A DNA stretch of 64,000 nt from the NCBI RefSeq assembly GCF_004297405.1, contig NZ_SCVC01000036.1, positions 240,154 to 304,153 of the forward strand, in the 5' to 3' direction. This document shows, piece by piece, positions 26,335 to 35,161 of the stretch (positions are counted from its first letter, which is position 1; every line of letters starts with the position of its first letter). The notes beneath the pieces were generated by a model. It ran no database searches. It had not been told where the DNA came from and saw nothing but the letters and a program-made list of their open reading frames with translations. Made by a program: the position numbers and the translations under genes. The DNA comes from Reyranella sp. Its GTDB lineage: Bacteria > Pseudomonadota > Alphaproteobacteria > Reyranellales > Reyranellaceae.

Positions 26335-27360
26335 ATGGCGGCGCAAACGATCCTGCAGATCGAGGACCTCCAGACCCATTTCTTCACCGCGGTCGGCACC
26401 GTCCGCGCCGTCGACGGCGTGTCCTATGCCCTGAAGGCCGGCGAGACCCTGGGCGTCGTCGGCGAATCGGGCTGTGGCAAGAGCGTGACAGCGCTTTCCA
26501 TCCTGCGCCTGGTGGCAAACCCGCCGGGACGCATCGTCGGTGGCGCCGTGCGCTTCGAGGGCAGGAACCTGCTCGAGATCAGCGAGCCCGAGATGGAACG
26601 CATCCGCGGCAACGAGATCTCGATGATCTTCCAGGAGCCGATGACCTCCCTGAACCCGCTCTACACGGTGGGCAAGCAGATCGCCGAGGCCGTCGCCCTG
26701 CATCAGGGGTTGAGCAAACGCGACGCCTGGGATCGTGCCGTCGACATGCTGAAGCGCGTTTCCATTCCCGAGCCGGAACGGCGCGCCCATGCCTATCCGC
26801 ACCAGCTCTCGGGTGGCATGCGCCAGCGGGTCATGATCGCCATGGCGCTGTCCTGCAATCCCAAGGTGCTGATCGCCGACGAGCCGACCACGGCGCTCGA
26901 CGTCACCATCCAGGCCCAGATCCTCGACCTGATGCGCGAGCTGCAGGAGACCTTCGGCACCGCGATTATCCTGATCACCCACGACATGGGGGTGGTGGCC
27001 GAGAATGCCGACCGCGTCGTGGTCATGTACGCCGGCCGCAAGGTCGAGGAGACCGACGCGGCCCGGCTGTTCGACAATCCGGGCCATCCCTACACACGGG
27101 GCCTGCTCGCCTCGATCCCCCACCTTGACACCGCAGCTCAGAGCGACGCGCGCCGTGCCCGGCTGAACGAGATCAAGGGCATGGTGCCGTCGCTGTTCAA
27201 CCTGCCGCAGGGTTGCAGCTTCGCCCCAAGGTGCGGCCTGGCCAGCGACCGATGCCGGGAGGTGCGGCCGCCCCTCGAGGAACAGCGACCCGGCCACTGG
27301 ATCGCCTGCTGGCATGCCGACAAGGCGCTGGCCGGCATGCTCGTTGGAGCCGGCGCATGA
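26335..27360 (+). CDS. Peptide ABC transporter ATP-binding protein (DppD/OppD-like)
   Basis: This 341-residue ATPase has Walker A GESGCGKSVTALS, Q-loop IFQEPMTSLNP, signature LSGGMRQRVMIA, Walker B VLIADEPTTALD and the H-loop ITHDMGVV. The C-terminal oligopeptide-transporter extension is present (CSFAPRCGLASDRCREVRPP). It energises the Dpp-like importer on the inner face of the membrane. ATG 26335 follows AAAGGGAG. Its stop overlaps the start of the next ATPase gene (ATGA), giving coupled translation of the two subunits. Confidence 0.95.
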   Translation: MAAQTILQIEDLQTHFFTAVGTVRAVDGVSYALKAGETLGVVGESGCGKSVTALSILRLVANPPGRIVGGAVRFEGRNLLEISEPEMERIRGNEISMIFQEPMTSLNPLYTVGKQIAEAVALHQGLSKRDAWDRAVDMLKRVSIPEPERRAHAYPHQLSGGMRQRVMIAMALSCNPKVLIADEPTTALDVTIQAQILDLMRELQETFGTAIILITHDMGVVAENADRVVVMYAGRKVEETDAARLFDNPGHPYTRGLLASIPHLDTAAQSDARRARLNEIKGMVPSLFNLPQGCSFAPRCGLASDRCREVRPPLEEQRPGHWIACWHADKALAGMLVGAGA

Positions 27361-28358
27361 CGCCGCTGCTCGAAGTCGAAGGGCTGAAGAAGCACTTTCC
27401 CATCCGCAAAGGGTTCTTCAGCCGTGCCTCGGGAAGTGTCTATGCCGTCGACGGTGTGTCGTTCTCGATCGGCCGTGGCGAGACACTGGGTCTGGTGGGT
27501 GAATCGGGCTGCGGCAAATCCACGGTCGGACGCACCGTGCTCCGGCTGCTGGAGCCCACCCACGGTACGATCAAGGTCGCGGGCCAGGACATCACCCAGC
27601 TCGACACCCAAGGCCTGCTGCCCTACCGGCGGCGGATGCAGATGATCTATCAGGACCCCTACGCGTCGCTCAATCCGCGCATGACCGCCGGCGAGATCGT
27701 GGGGGAGCCGCTGATCGTCCACGATCTCGGCGCGCCGGAAGAACGCAAGCAGCGCGTCGCGGCGCTGTTCGAGCGCGTCGGTCTGCGGCCCGAAGCCGTG
27801 AATTCCTATCCGCACGAATTCTCCGGCGGCCAGCGCCAGCGCATCGGCATTGCGCGCGCGCTCTCGCTCAATCCCGAGCTGATCGTCGGTGACGAGCCGG
27901 TCTCGGCCCTCGACGTTTCAATCCAGGCGCAGATCATCAACTTGCTGATGGACCTGCAGGACGAGTTCAAGCTCTCCTATCTCTTCGTGGCCCATGATCT
28001 CGCGGTCGTGGAGCACATCAGCCACCGGGTCGCCGTGATGTATCTCGGCCGCATCGTCGAGATGACCGACAAGCGGAGCCTGTTCGAGATGCCCCTGCAT
28101 CCCTACAGCGAAGCGCTGCTGTCGGCGGTGCCGATCCCCAAGTCGAGCGCACGCGGGCGCAAGCGGGTGATCCTGACGGGTGACGTGCCGAGCCCGATCA
28201 ATCCGCCGTCCGGCTGCCATTTCCACACGCGCTGCCCCTACGCCATGCCGCGCTGCAAGACCGAGGTGCCGGCTTTGCGCGAAGTCATCCCCGGCCACTT
28301 GGCGTCGTGCCATCTGCACGACGGCGGCGTGAGGTCTCCCCTGGCAGCAGCATTCTAG
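27357..28358 (+). CDS. Peptide ABC transporter ATP-binding protein (DppF/OppF-like)
   Basis: This 333-residue second ATPase of the importer has Walker A GESGCGKSTVGRT, signature FSGGQRQRIGIARAL, Walker B LIVGDEPVSALD, H-loop VAHDLAVV, and the C-terminal Cys-containing extension (CHFHTRCPYAMPRCKTEVPA). The ATG at 27357 overlaps the DppD-like stop by four bases. At its other end the TAG stop is shared as CTAG with the convergent permease gene (28355-28358), so the transporter's two halves are transcribed toward each other. Confidence 0.95.
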   Translation: MTPLLEVEGLKKHFPIRKGFFSRASGSVYAVDGVSFSIGRGETLGLVGESGCGKSTVGRTVLRLLEPTHGTIKVAGQDITQLDTQGLLPYRRRMQMIYQDPYASLNPRMTAGEIVGEPLIVHDLGAPEERKQRVAALFERVGLRPEAVNSYPHEFSGGQRQRIGIARALSLNPELIVGDEPVSALDVSIQAQIINLLMDLQDEFKLSYLFVAHDLAVVEHISHRVAVMYLGRIVEMTDKRSLFEMPLHPYSEALLSAVPIPKSSARGRKRVILTGDVPSPINPPSGCHFHTRCPYAMPRCKTEVPALREVIPGHLASCHLHDGGVRSPLAAAF

Positions 28359-29251
28359 ACCGAACCGCGCAGGCGTGGATCGAGCAGGTCGCGGATGCCG
28401 TCGCCGAGAAGGTTGAAGGCAAGCACCGTCACGGTGATGGCGAGCCCGGGGAACAGGACCAGCCACCAGGGCGGCACGAGGCCTGCATTCAACGAATCAG
28501 CCAGCATGTTGCCCCAGGTCGGCATCGGTGGCGGGATGCCGACGCCCAGAAAACCCAGCGATGCCTCGATCACGATGGCGACGCCGAGATGCGTGGTCGC
28601 GAGGATCAGGTAAGGCGCCACACACTGCGGCAGGATATGGCGGAACATCAGGCGCTTATGCGAGGCACCGATGCCGCGTGCCGCCTCGACATACTGCATC
28701 TCCTTGAGCGACAGCACGACCGAACGGATGACGCGCCCGCCGAATGGAATGCGCGTAATGGCAATCGCAACGATGACGGTAAAGAGGCCACCGCCCAGAG
28801 CCATGGCGATGGCCATGGCCAGGATCAAGTCCGGAAAAGACTGCAGGAACTCGATGATCCTCTGGCTCACCATGTCGAAGCGGCCACCGAAGTAGCCGCA
28901 GGCCAGCCCCCACAGTGCTCCCACCGTGGTGCCGAACAGCACCGCACCGAGCGCCACGGTGAGCGACGTCTGGCTGCCGTAGATGACGCGGCTCAGTGTG
29001 TCGCGGCCGATCTGGTCGGTACCGAACCAGTGCTTCTCATCCGGCGGCTTCTGCATGGCGCGGAAGTCGGACTTGAGCGGCGGATAGGGAGCGATCACCG
29101 GCGCCGCGACCGCCATGGCGACGATCAGGGCTGCCACCACGCCCCAGAAGGCCGAGAACGGCGCGCGGCGAAAGAACGACCCGAAGAGGCGCAGGGCCGC
29201 TCGCGGGCGCGACGGTGAAGCGGAAACTGGAGCGGTAACGGTCGCCGTCAT
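28355..29251 (-). CDS. Peptide ABC transporter permease (DppC/OppC-like)
   Basis: This 298-residue permease has an N-terminal cytoplasmic stretch, a first membrane helix (FSAFWGVVAALIVAMAVAAP) and the OppC_N sequence HWFGTDQIGRDTLSRVIYGS. The BPD_transp_1 domain carries the EAA loop EAARGIGASHKRLMFRHILP that contacts the ATPase. Five or six membrane segments are visible. It overlaps the DppB-like gene by four bases and is convergent with the DppF-like gene through a shared CTAG. Confidence 0.94.
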   Translation of the reverse strand: MTATVTAPVSASPSRPRAALRLFGSFFRRAPFSAFWGVVAALIVAMAVAAPVIAPYPPLKSDFRAMQKPPDEKHWFGTDQIGRDTLSRVIYGSQTSLTVALGAVLFGTTVGALWGLACGYFGGRFDMVSQRIIEFLQSFPDLILAMAIAMALGGGLFTVIVAIAITRIPFGGRVIRSVVLSLKEMQYVEAARGIGASHKRLMFRHILPQCVAPYLILATTHLGVAIVIEASLGFLGVGIPPPMPTWGNMLADSLNAGLVPPWWLVLFPGLAITVTVLAFNLLGDGIRDLLDPRLRGSV

Positions 29252-30204
29252 TGGTAGCGTATCCTCGGGTCCAGGAGCGCGATGGTGACATCGACCAGGA
29301 TGTTCAGCCCCACGAACACCACGGCGTAGAGGAACACCAGGTTCTGCATGACGAAGACGTCGCGCTCGTTCACCGCCGTGAACATGGCGTAGCCAAGTCC
29401 CGGTGTGGCGAAGGCACGCTCGACCGGGATCGATCCCGCCAGCACCAGGCCCAGCAGCACACCGGACAAGGTGATGACTGGCAGGAGTGCATTGGGCAAT
29501 GCATGCAGCGCAATCACCAGCTTGCCGTTCAACCCCTTGGCGCGCGCGGTCCGTACGTAATCCTCACGGATCACTTCGAGAAGGCTGGAGCGCGCCATGC
29601 GGGCGATGTAGGCCGCTTGCCCCAGGCCCAGCACGATGGCCGGCCCGATGACGATCTGCAGGTTGCTCCACGGGTCCGCCAGCAGCGACACGCCCGCCAT
29701 CGGCGCGCGGTAGCCGAACCAGAAAAGCAATCCCAGCACGATCAGCATGCCGACCCAGAAGCCCGGCACGGCAATGAACAGGATACTGGTGAAGCGCGCC
29801 ACGCTGTCGGCAATGCTGTTGGGGCGCAACGCGCTCACGACCGCGACCGGGATACCCACGAGCCACGACAGCACCACGGAGATGATGGCGATCTCCGCCG
29901 TCAGGGGCCCGCGCCGCAGGATCATGTCGGCGACGCTCTCGGAGCGGAAGAACGAGCGGCCGAAATCGCCGCGCAGGATGTCCCTTATCCAGTTGAGATA
30001 CTGCACCCACAGCGGGTCGCTCAGCCCCAACTCGTCCATGTAGTGAGCCCGCTGCTCGTCGGTGAGCTTGGTCATGCCCTCGGCGCCGAAGATCGCGACC
30101 AGCGGATCACCCGGCAGGATGCGCATGACCACGAAGACCATGATCGATACGCCGACAATCGTCAGCGCGCCGAAAACCAGCCGCCGCGCGACATAGCTGT
30201 ACAT
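29248..30204 (-). CDS. Peptide ABC transporter permease (DppB/OppB-like)
   Basis: This 318-residue permease begins MYSYVARRLVFGALTIVGVS, the usual DppB opening with its first membrane helix, then VMRILPGDPLVAIFG and the EAA loop EDYVRTARAKGLNGKLVIAL. Six membrane segments fit the OppB topology. It is translated ahead of the DppC-like gene with an ATGA-type overlap and pairs with it to form the channel. An 87-bp gap separates it from the upstream monooxygenase operon on the same strand, so read-through from that operon is possible. Confidence 0.94.
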   Translation of the reverse strand: MYSYVARRLVFGALTIVGVSIMVFVVMRILPGDPLVAIFGAEGMTKLTDEQRAHYMDELGLSDPLWVQYLNWIRDILRGDFGRSFFRSESVADMILRRGPLTAEIAIISVVLSWLVGIPVAVVSALRPNSIADSVARFTSILFIAVPGFWVGMLIVLGLLFWFGYRAPMAGVSLLADPWSNLQIVIGPAIVLGLGQAAYIARMARSSLLEVIREDYVRTARAKGLNGKLVIALHALPNALLPVITLSGVLLGLVLAGSIPVERAFATPGLGYAMFTAVNERDVFVMQNLVFLYAVVFVGLNILVDVTIALLDPRIRYQ

Positions 30205-30291
30205 GGCGTCGCCTCCCTAGGCGGCATTGTCTGTTCCGCCCTCGGGGAGCGGTGCTTTGCCGGAGATTAGGCCATATCGCGCGGCCGTACG

Positions 30292-31470
30292 CTACGCCGT
30301 CGTCGGCATATCAGCAGCATCATGCCCATAGAGCCACGCGATCGCGTCGAGCGAGCGGTCGCCCGAACCTGCCATGGCGACGTCGCGCTCCTGCTGTTTC
30401 GGGCCGTCGGGCAGATGGAAGCGCACGCGGTTGGCCGCACTCGCCTCCTGCAGGCGAGTCGCGCGTGGCTTGCGCAACACCTCGTAACGGCGCAGGGCCG
30501 CCGGCAGATCGTCCTTCATCGCCGACAAAATCGAGACCAGCGCCCCGCCATCTTCGATCGCCTGCGCGGCACCCTGCGCCATCATGGGGAGCATCGGATG
30601 ACAGGCATCGCCCAGCAGCGCGATCCGGCCGCGGGTCCATTCCGGCAGCGGCGCGCGGTCATGCAGTGCCCAGATGAATGTCTCCGGGAAGGCCTCGATC
30701 AGGCCCCGCACCGTTGGGTGCCAGCCTTCGTAACGCGCCAGCACATCGGCGACATCGCCCCTGTCGGTCCACGATTCGTTGGTCCAGGTGCCGTGCTCGA
30801 CGATGCAGACCACGTTCATCAGCCGCTTCGCCGACACCCAGTAGTGCACACAATGCGCCTCCGGCCCCATCCAGTTGTGCGAGGCGACCTCGATGTCGAG
30901 ATGGGCAATGCGTTCGGCGGGCACCAGGCCACGCCAGGCAACGCAGCCGGTGAACCTCGGCTTCTCCGGCCCGAAGGTGAGCGCGCGCACCTTGGAATGA
31001 ATGCCATCGGCGCCGATCAGCAGATCAGCTTCGACCGCCGCACCATTGTCGAAGCGGGCGACGACCCGCTCGCCCTTCTCCTCGATGCCGACAAGACGAT
31101 GGCCGGCGTGGGTGCGCTCCTTGGGCATCGCGGCGGCCAGCAGGGCCGCGAGATCGCCGCGGTGGAAATGATAGTAGGGTGCGCCGAAGCGGGACTCGAC
31201 CTCCGACCCTAACGCAGCGCGCTGGAGCGTGCGGCCATCGTCCCAACGCTTCTGATGCACGGCGACGGGCCGTACACCATACTTCTCCAGAGCTGCGCCA
31301 AGGCCGAGACGCTGCAACAGACGCGATGCGTTGGGACTGATCTGAATGCCGGCGCCGATCTCACCGAACAACGGTGCCTGCTCGTAGACCTGAACGTCGA
31401 AACCTGCCTTGAGGAGGCCCAGCGCCGCAGACAGGCCGCCGATCCCGCCGCCGATCACCGCAATCTTCAT
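30292..31470 (-). CDS. FAD-dependent monooxygenase, salicylate-hydroxylase-like
   Basis: This 392-residue group A flavoprotein monooxygenase has the Rossmann motif MKIAVIGGGIGGLSAALGLL, the DG motif IGADGIHSKVRAL and the GD motif LLGDACHPMLPMMAQGAAQA. The length and motifs match NAD(P)H-dependent aromatic hydroxylases such as salicylate or 6-hydroxynicotinate monooxygenase. ATG 31470 overlaps the stop of the preceding monooxygenase gene (ATGA), so the two are translationally coupled. The substrate is unknown but is probably an aromatic or heteroaromatic acid produced or used by the same operon. Confidence 0.9.
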   Translation of the reverse strand: MKIAVIGGGIGGLSAALGLLKAGFDVQVYEQAPLFGEIGAGIQISPNASRLLQRLGLGAALEKYGVRPVAVHQKRWDDGRTLQRAALGSEVESRFGAPYYHFHRGDLAALLAAAMPKERTHAGHRLVGIEEKGERVVARFDNGAAVEADLLIGADGIHSKVRALTFGPEKPRFTGCVAWRGLVPAERIAHLDIEVASHNWMGPEAHCVHYWVSAKRLMNVVCIVEHGTWTNESWTDRGDVADVLARYEGWHPTVRGLIEAFPETFIWALHDRAPLPEWTRGRIALLGDACHPMLPMMAQGAAQAIEDGGALVSILSAMKDDLPAALRRYEVLRKPRATRLQEASAANRVRFHLPDGPKQQERDVAMAGSGDRSLDAIAWLYGHDAADMPTTA

Positions 31471-33011
31471 CCAAGTACCCTGCTCCACACGGCATCGCCG
31501 TCATCGCAGGCGTTGCCACGCCAGGCGATATGGGTGTCGGGCCTCACCAGGACCAGCCTCGCCTCGTAGATGGACGCGAGATATGCATCGTCGACGATCA
31601 CCGTCTCGAGCGGCACGGGCGCAGAGTCGATCAGAGGTGACGGATCGGCATCGCCGAAGCGCAGCAAGGTGAACCATGGCCCGAGATGGTCGTAGAGCGC
31701 CGAACCGTCACGCAGGAAGGTGCTGGGCAAGCGGGCGCCCGGTGCAGTCGTCGGCTGGTAGATCACAGGATCGCCGTCGACACCGTCATACCGATAACCG
31801 AACTCGATGCCCCAGCTCTCGTTCTCGGCGTTGCCAAGGGCTGCGATGGCACGGCCGAGCGCATCGGAATCGCGCTCACTTTCATAGAGTTCGGCGATCT
31901 TGATGCGGACGCCGGCGTGCCGTTCCGAGGCCAGCCGGTTGCGCAAGCCCACAGGTCGACGCTCCTTTTCGTAGGACGCCAGCAAGCCCGGACCGGCGTA
32001 TCCCTTGAGCGTCGCCGCGAGCTTCCATCCGAGGTCGACGGCATCGCCGATGCCCGTGTTCATGCCGTAGCCACCGGTCGGGATGTATTGATGCGCCGAG
32101 TCGCCAGCGAGAAACACGCGCCCCGCACCATAACGTTCGGCCAGCAAGAGGTGCGTCACCCAAGGATTGGCGACCAGGATTTCGCGCTCGAAGGACCGCC
32201 CCGCCCATGCATCGAGCAAGGCATTGGGATCGATCGAGGCCGGATCGACGCCCGGCGGCGGACGCGTCTGCAACGTCCAGGCATCCTTGTCGTCCTGCGC
32301 AATCAGCGTGCCTTTGCCGGTCTGGTAATGCCAGGCAACGCCAAACGCCTGCAGCAGGTCGCGCGCGTCGGACCGGAAATGAATCATGTAGCGCTGCGCG
32401 ACCGCCGCCCGGCCTTCGAGCGCAATGTCGAGCTTCGCCCGCACCCGGCTGGAGCCGCCGTCGCAGCCCGCCAGGAATTCGCAACGCACCTGCTCGGTGC
32501 TACCGCCTTCCATGGCCCGCAGCGTAACCGTGACGCCTTCCGCATCCTGCTCGAAGTCTTCCAGTGCCACGCCCCAGCGCGCATCGATCAGTGGATGCCC
32601 GACGATAGCGTCGCGCAGCACCGGCTCGATCATCACCTGGCTCACGCGCATGGCGGGCTCGCGCGGCTGCGTGCCGTCGTTGCGCGCCAGGATCTCGGCA
32701 CGCTTCTCGACGACGCTGGCGTAGCGGAAGCGATGCAGCTCGCGGCCGCCCTTTTCCCGGGCGAGAGAGGTGATCCACGACACGTCGAAATTGTTGGCTT
32801 CCGGCACAGCCACCGCCCGCAGCTTGTCGGCGAGGCCCAACCGCCGGAACAGCTCCATCGACCGGCCGTTGGTGATGTCCATCTTGGGGTGCCGCGTAGT
32901 CGAGGGGTTGCGCTCGACCAGCAGGCACCGCACGCCGTGAAGCGCCAGCGCGCGGGCCAGGGTCATGCCGACCGGCCCGCCGCCTGCGATCAGGACGGGG
33001 ACGTGGTGCAT
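31467..33011 (-). CDS. FAD-dependent aromatic monooxygenase (PheA/MhpA-like)
   Basis: This 514-residue group A monooxygenase starts VPVLIAGGGPVGMTLARALA, has the conserved LVERN after strand two, the DG motif AGCDGGSSRVRAKLDI and the GD motif FLAGDSAHQYIPTGGYGMNT. A C-terminal thioredoxin-like region follows, as in phenol or 3-(3-hydroxyphenyl)propionate hydroxylases, and ends near LVLVRPDTHIAWRGNA, which is typical of that subfamily. It lies 1 bp after the luciferase-like gene and overlaps the next monooxygenase gene by 4 bp. The reaction is likely NAD(P)H-dependent ring hydroxylation. Confidence 0.9.
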   Translation of the reverse strand: MHHVPVLIAGGGPVGMTLARALALHGVRCLLVERNPSTTRHPKMDITNGRSMELFRRLGLADKLRAVAVPEANNFDVSWITSLAREKGGRELHRFRYASVVEKRAEILARNDGTQPREPAMRVSQVMIEPVLRDAIVGHPLIDARWGVALEDFEQDAEGVTVTLRAMEGGSTEQVRCEFLAGCDGGSSRVRAKLDIALEGRAAVAQRYMIHFRSDARDLLQAFGVAWHYQTGKGTLIAQDDKDAWTLQTRPPPGVDPASIDPNALLDAWAGRSFEREILVANPWVTHLLLAERYGAGRVFLAGDSAHQYIPTGGYGMNTGIGDAVDLGWKLAATLKGYAGPGLLASYEKERRPVGLRNRLASERHAGVRIKIAELYESERDSDALGRAIAALGNAENESWGIEFGYRYDGVDGDPVIYQPTTAPGARLPSTFLRDGSALYDHLGPWFTLLRFGDADPSPLIDSAPVPLETVIVDDAYLASIYEARLVLVRPDTHIAWRGNACDDGDAVWSRVLG

Positions 33012-33012
33012 G

Positions 33013-34245
33013 TCACGCCCGTTTCGCCGCCGCTTCCTTCTCGGCCATCTTCTGCTTGAGCTGCTCCGGCGTCAGCCGGACGATGTGCTCGTTCTGATGG
33101 CTGTAGATGTCGTACTTCTGGACGTCGAGGTCTTCGAGCACGATCTCGCGATTCATCACCTTCTGCTTCCACTGTTGTTGCTCGGCCTCGGCCGCGTGGA
33201 ATTCGGGCATCACTTCCCTGGCGAACAGCTCCAGCGAGGAGCAGATATCCTCGTGGCTGGTCTTGCCGGCCTGGTTCAGCAGGATCACCTGATCGACCCG
33301 GCTCGCCTGGAACTGGCGCAGCTTCCTGCGGATCGTCTCGGGTGAGCCGATCAGGCCCGACTCCAGTGCCTTCTTCTCTTCCGGGCCGCCACGCCAGGCC
33401 TGGTATTCCTTCCAGAGATCGGACGTGCCCGGCGCATCGACGCCTTTGCGACCGTAGTAGCTCAACGCGAAGATGAAGAAGGTCCAACCGGCCGCCTTGG
33501 CCTCGGCCTCCTCGTCGGTGGCCGCGCACATAAAGCCCGAGACCATCGCGACGTTGGGATTGCTGGGATAGTCCGCGAGCTTCTGAGAGTTGTTCAGCAG
33601 GTTGTTGTAGTATTTGTGCACCCAGGCGCGCGCCGCTTCCGGCGTCACGAACGTGAAGCCGAGTGCGCCCATGCCCCACTCGCCCGCCTTGCCAATCGTC
33701 TGGATGTTCGAGCAGGCGACCCAGAGCGGCGGATGCGGCTTCTGGAACGGTTTGGGAATCACATTGCGCGCCGGGAAGTCGTAGTACTCGCCATGGAATT
33801 CCCAGCTTTCCTTGGTGAACATCGGGACGATGGCCTTTACAGCCTCCTCCCAACGCTCGCGCTTGTCGCGCACGCGGATGTTGAAGGGATGCAGCTCAGC
33901 CGGCCCCGCGGCCTCGCCCATGCCGAGTTCGACCCGGCCGCCCGACAACAGGTCGAGCGTCGCCACCTTCTCGGCCACACGATGCGGCTGGTTGGTCGTG
34001 AGCTGGATCACGCCATGGCCCAGCCGGATGCGTTTGGTGCGTTGGCTGGCCGCGCCCAGGAACACTTCCGGCGCAGAAGAATGGGAGTATTCCTCGAGGA
34101 AGTGATGCTCGACCTCCCAGGCGTAGTCGTAGCCCAGCCGGTCGGCGAGTTCGATCTGCGTCAGCGAGTCCTGCAGGAGCTGGTACTCGCTCTTCTCGCC
34201 CCACGGGCGCGGGAGCTGGTGCTCGTAGAAAATACCGAACTTCAT
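33013..34245 (-). CDS. LLM-class flavin-dependent oxygenase (bacterial luciferase-like)
   Basis: This 410-residue luciferase-like monooxygenase has a TIM-barrel start KFGIFYEHQLPRPWGEKSEY, the early WEVEHHFLEEYSHSS region, the mid-section LDLLSGGRVELGMGEAAGP, and EYYDFPARNVIPKPFQKPHP. These enzymes use reduced FMN from a separate reductase to oxidise carbonyls, alkanes, sulphur compounds or nitrogen heterocycles. No small flavin reductase is in the operon. The gene sits 9 bp after the alpha/beta hydrolase gene and 1 bp before the PheA-like gene, so all are on one transcript. Confidence 0.9.
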   Translation of the reverse strand: MKFGIFYEHQLPRPWGEKSEYQLLQDSLTQIELADRLGYDYAWEVEHHFLEEYSHSSAPEVFLGAASQRTKRIRLGHGVIQLTTNQPHRVAEKVATLDLLSGGRVELGMGEAAGPAELHPFNIRVRDKRERWEEAVKAIVPMFTKESWEFHGEYYDFPARNVIPKPFQKPHPPLWVACSNIQTIGKAGEWGMGALGFTFVTPEAARAWVHKYYNNLLNNSQKLADYPSNPNVAMVSGFMCAATDEEAEAKAAGWTFFIFALSYYGRKGVDAPGTSDLWKEYQAWRGGPEEKKALESGLIGSPETIRRKLRQFQASRVDQVILLNQAGKTSHEDICSSLELFAREVMPEFHAAEAEQQQWKQKVMNREIVLEDLDVQKYDIYSHQNEHIVRLTPEQLKQKMAEKEAAAKRA

Positions 34246-34254
34246 GGCTGATCC

Positions 34255-35139
34255 TTACGCTGCCTTGCAAAACGCCGAGACGCTCTGGATCAGCTTCGGC
34301 ACCATCTCCTTCGGCAGGTCGTGGCCCCAGCCGGGAAAGACCTCGATCTTGGCGCCCGGCACCAGGCTCGCGACATCGCGGCCGCAATCGACCGGCAGCA
34401 GCGGATCGTCGGCACCATGCAGAACGAGGGTCGGCACCTTCACGGTCTTGAGGAGATCGGTGCGCGGACCAGACGCCAGCACCGAGAGATATTGGCGCGC
34501 AGCCCCTTCGGGATAGTAGCGGCGGTCGATGTTGCGCTCGACCAGCGCGCGCAGCTCGGTCGGATCGGCCGGGTAGCCCGGGCTGCCGATCACGGTGCGC
34601 AGCTTCATGCCATGGGCGACGAGCTGTTCACGCGCAGGGCCTTCCGGCGCCGCCGACAACATCGCCACAGCCTCGGGCTTGCCCATCGGCAGGCCGGGCC
34701 GGCCGCTGGTCGACATGATCGAGACCAGGGAGAGCGTGCGCTGCGGATACCTGGCGGCAAGGATCTGGGCGATCATGCCGCCCATCGACGCGCCGACCAT
34801 GTGGGCGCGGTCGATGCCCAGCACGTCGAGCAGGCCAACCGCGTCGGCGGCCATGTCGTCCAGCAGATAGGGCGTGTCGACCTTCTCGCCTTTCATCAGC
34901 TTCGCAAATGCGCCCATCAGGTCGGGCACGCCCCACTTGCCGAAATCGGTCGAGAGGCCGACGTCGCGATTGTCGTAGCGCACGACGAAGAAGCCCTTGG
35001 CCGCCAGACCTTCGCAAAGCGACTCCGGCCAGAGCGTCAGTTGCGCGCCCAGCCCCATGATCAGGAGCAGCGCGGGGTCGCTCTTCTTGCCGAAGGTCTC
35101 GTATTCGATCTCGATGCCGTTGGCCTTGGTCTTCGTCAC
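34255..35139 (-). CDS. Alpha/beta hydrolase
   Basis: This 294-residue hydrolase has the strand-turn LLIMGLGAQLTLWPES, the conserved RYDNRDVGLST, nucleophile elbow VGASMGG (Ser118), acid region HGADDPLLP and His in FPGWGHDLP. I begin at GTG 35139 (VTKTKANGIEIE), because GGAGGAAGC precedes it; the upstream in-frame stretch lies inside the NDUFAF6-like gene and is not credible. It heads the four-gene oxygenase run (hydrolase, LLM oxygenase, two FAD hydroxylases), where a hydrolase often cleaves a ring-opened or ester intermediate. Substrate unknown. Confidence 0.87.
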   Translation of the reverse strand: MTKTKANGIEIEYETFGKKSDPALLLIMGLGAQLTLWPESLCEGLAAKGFFVVRYDNRDVGLSTDFGKWGVPDLMGAFAKLMKGEKVDTPYLLDDMAADAVGLLDVLGIDRAHMVGASMGGMIAQILAARYPQRTLSLVSIMSTSGRPGLPMGKPEAVAMLSAAPEGPAREQLVAHGMKLRTVIGSPGYPADPTELRALVERNIDRRYYPEGAARQYLSVLASGPRTDLLKTVKVPTLVLHGADDPLLPVDCGRDVASLVPGAKIEVFPGWGHDLPKEMVPKLIQSVSAFCKAA

Positions 35140-35161
35140 GCTTCCTCCGTCTTTCCGCCCG

